A DNA stretch of 6,278 nucleotides from Planctomycetota bacterium. GTDB lineage: Bacteria; JAJVIF01; JAPKYR01. Below, piece by piece: positions 4,669 to 6,278 of this stretch; position 1 is the stretch's first letter, and each line of letters opens with the position of its first letter. The notes below the pieces were generated by a model. The model did not search any database and was not told the DNA's origin. It worked only from the letters and a program-made list of their open reading frames with translations. Both the position numbers and the translations under genes were made by a program. The DNA is taken from positions 1 through 6,278 of the forward strand of contig DAOVJF010000167.1 of NCBI GenBank assembly GCA_030673355.1, written 5' to 3'.

Positions 4669-4999
4669 AGAGAAGCCTCCCCTCGCGCTCGATTGTGGCC
4701 GGGAGTGAGGTTACAACCGGCAGTTTGCTATGAAATTCCTCCCTGGTCAGAACGATCACATCTTTAGGCGCGCCGACACCACAGAGAACACGAAATGCCG
4801 CCTGGTCTCGCTTATAGCGTGGGAGCTCCGATTTCGATAATATCATCAGGAGATCAAAATCACTGTCAGGATTAGCTTCTCCACGCGCATGCGATCCAAA
4901 TAAATATATACATTCGGGATCGAATGCGTCAACGAGCCGTTGGACCATTTCAGTCAAAATTGAATTATTTTCCAATATGTCCAGGTCAATAGCCGCCAT
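4658..4999 (-). CDS. Minimal nucleotidyltransferase (MNT), antitoxin candidate
   Basis: A 113-aa stand-alone DNA-polymerase-beta-type nucleotidyltransferase. The catalytic signature is intact: FGSHARG (34-40) and DFD (47-49) form GS-x10-DxD, with D47 and D49 as metal ligands. A third acidic ligand may be D80 in APKDVIV (77-83). In characterised MNT/HEPN pairs the MNT enzyme neutralises the HEPN toxin, in some by adding AMP to it; applying that here is inference. The gene comes first and HEPN follows with an 11-nt overlap. The ATG at 4999 has only a weak ribosome site (AGGG ~13 nt upstream, whose own ATG is followed at once by a stop). Any cassette promoter must lie in the 28 bp before it, or in the 37-bp repeat, or it depends on read-through from the thymidylyltransferase gene. 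Confidence 0.88.
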   Translation of the reverse strand: MAAIDLDILENNSILTEMVQRLVDAFDPECIYLFGSHARGEANPDSDFDLLMILSKSELPRYKRDQAAFRVLCGVGAPKDVIVLTREEFHSKLPVVTSLPATIEREGRLLYAS

Positions 5000-5026
5000 C
5001 TCAGAATTACATCCCTATTAGTGTAT

Positions 5027-6094
5027 CTACCCCAATCCGACCCAACTTGAATCGCCGAGCATGACGCGGGTAGCCTGTGGTTTTATATCACATTTTTCGA
5101 TTATCGCTTTTCTGCCGATCAAACTGTCGGTCAGCCGCCCTGGAATATCCCGGATTATCGATTCCTCAAGAATTATCGAATGCTCCAGTTCGCAATCCGA
5201 TATATGGCACTTATCGGCGATTGACGTGTAGGGTCCGACAAAGGCATTTTCGATAACAGCGTTTCGCCCGATGATCACGGGTCCCCGGATGCTCGAATTT
5301 ATCACGCGGGAATTCGGCCCGACAATTACCCGTCCCTCGATCTTGCTCGCCTCGTCCACCCGTCCTTCTATTTTCTTTTCGAGTGTGTCAAGGACAAGGC
5401 GGTTGGCTTCGAGCATATCATCGAGTTTCCCGGTGTCTTTCCACCAGCCCTCCACGATACTTGAATGCACATTGTGGCCGTCGTCCGATAACTGCTGGAT
5501 GGCGTCGGTTATCTCAAGTTCGCCCCTGAAGCTGGGTTTAATTTTGCGGGACGCTTCGAAAATTTTCTTATTGAACAGATAAACACCGACCAGCGCGAGG
5601 TTGCTTTTCGGTTCGGCGGGTTTCTCGACAAGCTTCTTGACCGAGCCGTCGTCATTGAGTTCAGCGACCCCGAATTGCGATGGATTCGACACCGGAGTAA
5701 GGAGGATCATGCAGTGGGGTTTTATTTTTTTAAATTCATTAACGATGCTGGTAATTCCGGCCCGCAGGAGATTATCACCCAGGTACATCGTGAATTCGTC
5801 ATCACCGATAAATTTCTCGGCAGTCAAAACAGCGTGGGCGAGTCCAAGCGGTTCCGCCTGGTGAATGTATTCGATGTCGATACCCCATAAACTTCCGTCG
5901 CCGACACGTTCCATTATTTCGGCACGAGTGTCGCCAACGATAATCCCGATCTCTGAGATTCCGGCATCGCGCATGAATTCGATACCGTAGAAGAGTATCG
6001 GTTTATTCGCGACCGGGATAAGCTGCTTGGCCGATGTGTAGGTCAGCGGTCTGAGTCTGGTCCCTTTTCCGCCGGACAGAATCAATCCTTTCAT
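5027..6094 (-). CDS. rmlA: Glucose-1-phosphate thymidylyltransferase, long form (sugar nucleotidyltransferase)
   Basis: A cytosolic enzyme that joins a sugar 1-phosphate to dTTP (probably giving dTDP-glucose) and releases pyrophosphate, feeding deoxysugar and surface polysaccharide synthesis. Marks: nucleotide-binding GGKGTRLRPLT (8-18), AKQLIPVANKP (22-32), the metal-binding Asp in YLGDN (104-108), VEKP (156-159), VGVYLF (169-174) and EGWWKDTGK (215-223). A C-terminal left-handed beta-helix of hexapeptide-like repeats spans ~250-345. The 355-aa length fits the RmlA-long group, distinct from the ~290-aa classical RmlA. Sugar specificity is not certain, and no other dTDP-rhamnose genes are in view. 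AGGTGG (6102-6107) lies 7 nt before the ATG. The last 11 codons are duplicated beyond the HEPN/MNT cassette. Those terminal residues (WVGLG) look unlike the acidic endings I would expect in this family, so the insertion may have altered the tail. Confidence 0.9.
   Translation of the reverse strand: MKGLILSGGKGTRLRPLTYTSAKQLIPVANKPILFYGIEFMRDAGISEIGIIVGDTRAEIMERVGDGSLWGIDIEYIHQAEPLGLAHAVLTAEKFIGDDEFTMYLGDNLLRAGITSIVNEFKKIKPHCMILLTPVSNPSQFGVAELNDDGSVKKLVEKPAEPKSNLALVGVYLFNKKIFEASRKIKPSFRGELEITDAIQQLSDDGHNVHSSIVEGWWKDTGKLDDMLEANRLVLDTLEKKIEGRVDEASKIEGRVIVGPNSRVINSSIRGPVIIGRNAVIENAFVGPYTSIADKCHISDCELEHSIILEESIIRDIPGRLTDSLIGRKAIIEKCDIKPQATRVMLGDSSWVGLG
5028..5064. repeat. 37-bp direct repeat, right copy (inside the thymidylyltransferase 3' end)
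   Basis: Identical to 4211-4247. It covers the last 11 codons of the intact thymidylyltransferase gene plus the first two bases of its TAG stop. Confidence 0.95.
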
Positions 6095-6156
6095 TAAAAT
6101 GCCACCTTGATGATATTATCGGTTACCACAAATAATTCTCATGTTTTAACCAGTGA

Positions 6157-6186
6157 AGTATAGAGGTACGGGTTCGTATGAGTCAA
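6157..6186 (-). promoter_or_regulatory. Predicted promoter of the thymidylyltransferase gene
   Basis: On the minus strand TTGACT (6181-6186) and TATACT (6157-6162) are separated by 18 bp. The predicted start is near 6150, giving a ~55-nt leader before the ATG at 6094. Read-through from here could also express the HEPN/MNT pair downstream. Confidence 0.6.
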
Positions 6187-6278
6187 CTATAGCGGAGGTT
6201 ATGGGAACATTCTTGTCTAAAATAAGCGGGAACAAAATGCGGAGTAAATAATAAATCCCCGTAAAAGAGATTCGTATC

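Larger units (their letters stand above)
4211..5064. mobile_element. Putative HEPN/MNT cassette bounded by 37-bp direct repeats
   Basis: Between the repeats lie 780 bp that hold only two overlapping genes, with 13 bp on one side and 28 bp on the other. The cassette adjoins the 3' end of the thymidylyltransferase gene, whose last codons and stop are present in both repeat copies. This arrangement resembles site-specific integration that restores the target gene. No integrase, transposase or attC-like hairpin is present within it. An alternative is a tandem-duplication or homologous exchange scar. Confidence 0.6.

Noticed and set aside
4211..5064. Integron gene cassette
   Set aside because: The flanking repeats are protein-coding gene ends without the attC inverted core sites, and no integrase is nearby.
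6199..6252. 16-codon plus-strand frame after GGAGG at the right edge
   Set aside because: The ribosome site is only 2 nt from the ATG, too close, and the frame ends in two stops with no family resemblance.

Overview
The window is bacterial. It has sigma70-type -35/-10 pairs, Shine-Dalgarno sites ahead of most of its genes and several intrinsic (stem plus T-tract) terminators. Its mosaic of housekeeping genes, palindromic repeats and a toxin-antitoxin-like cassette suggests an uncultured environmental lineage of moderate GC. I cannot assign a phylum from the sequence.

Layout. (1) 1-832, minus strand: N-terminal 277 codons of a RocA-type L-glutamate gamma-semialdehyde (P5C) dehydrogenase, cut by the window edge, with a promoter at 942-970. 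(2) 833-1472: mostly non-coding, with one stray copy (981-998) of a terminal repeat that recurs downstream. (3) 1473-1718, plus: an 81-aa three-helix membrane protein resembling a stand-alone PLDc_N domain. (4) 1776-1912: a nested palindromic, MITE-like element. (5) 1923-3547: about 1.6 kb with no credible protein gene but dense RNA-type organisation. It contains helically phased direct repeats (22-bp and 11-bp periods), a promoter (2062-2090), and a predicted ~835-nt transcript. That transcript is a tandem array of ~104-nt units, each with a GNRA-tetraloop hairpin, followed by a unique 3' domain and a strong terminator. About 410 nt after that terminator lies a second, shorter predicted RNA (~3341-3513). 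It has its own promoter, one unit-like segment, the same 3' domain and tandem terminators. (6) 3608-4117, plus: a 169-aa nitroreductase with its own promoter. (7) 4211-5064: a compact HEPN/MNT two-gene cassette on the minus strand, flanked by a perfect 37-bp direct repeat. The repeat is the 3' end of the next gene. (8) 5027-6094, minus: long-form glucose-1-phosphate thymidylyltransferase with its own promoter at 6157-6186.

The most interesting content is the pair of structured RNAs. Stem sequences change between units while pairing is kept, unit length is not a multiple of three, and promoter and terminators frame each RNA. I do not recognise the family. The second point of interest is the HEPN/MNT cassette. 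It appears to have entered the last codons of the thymidylyltransferase gene while regenerating its C-terminus and a stop codon, as integrative elements do at tRNA 3' ends. No recombinase is visible. The protein genes do not form one pathway; the window looks like separate transcription units around an accessory region. No database search or folding program was run; all pairings were read by eye.
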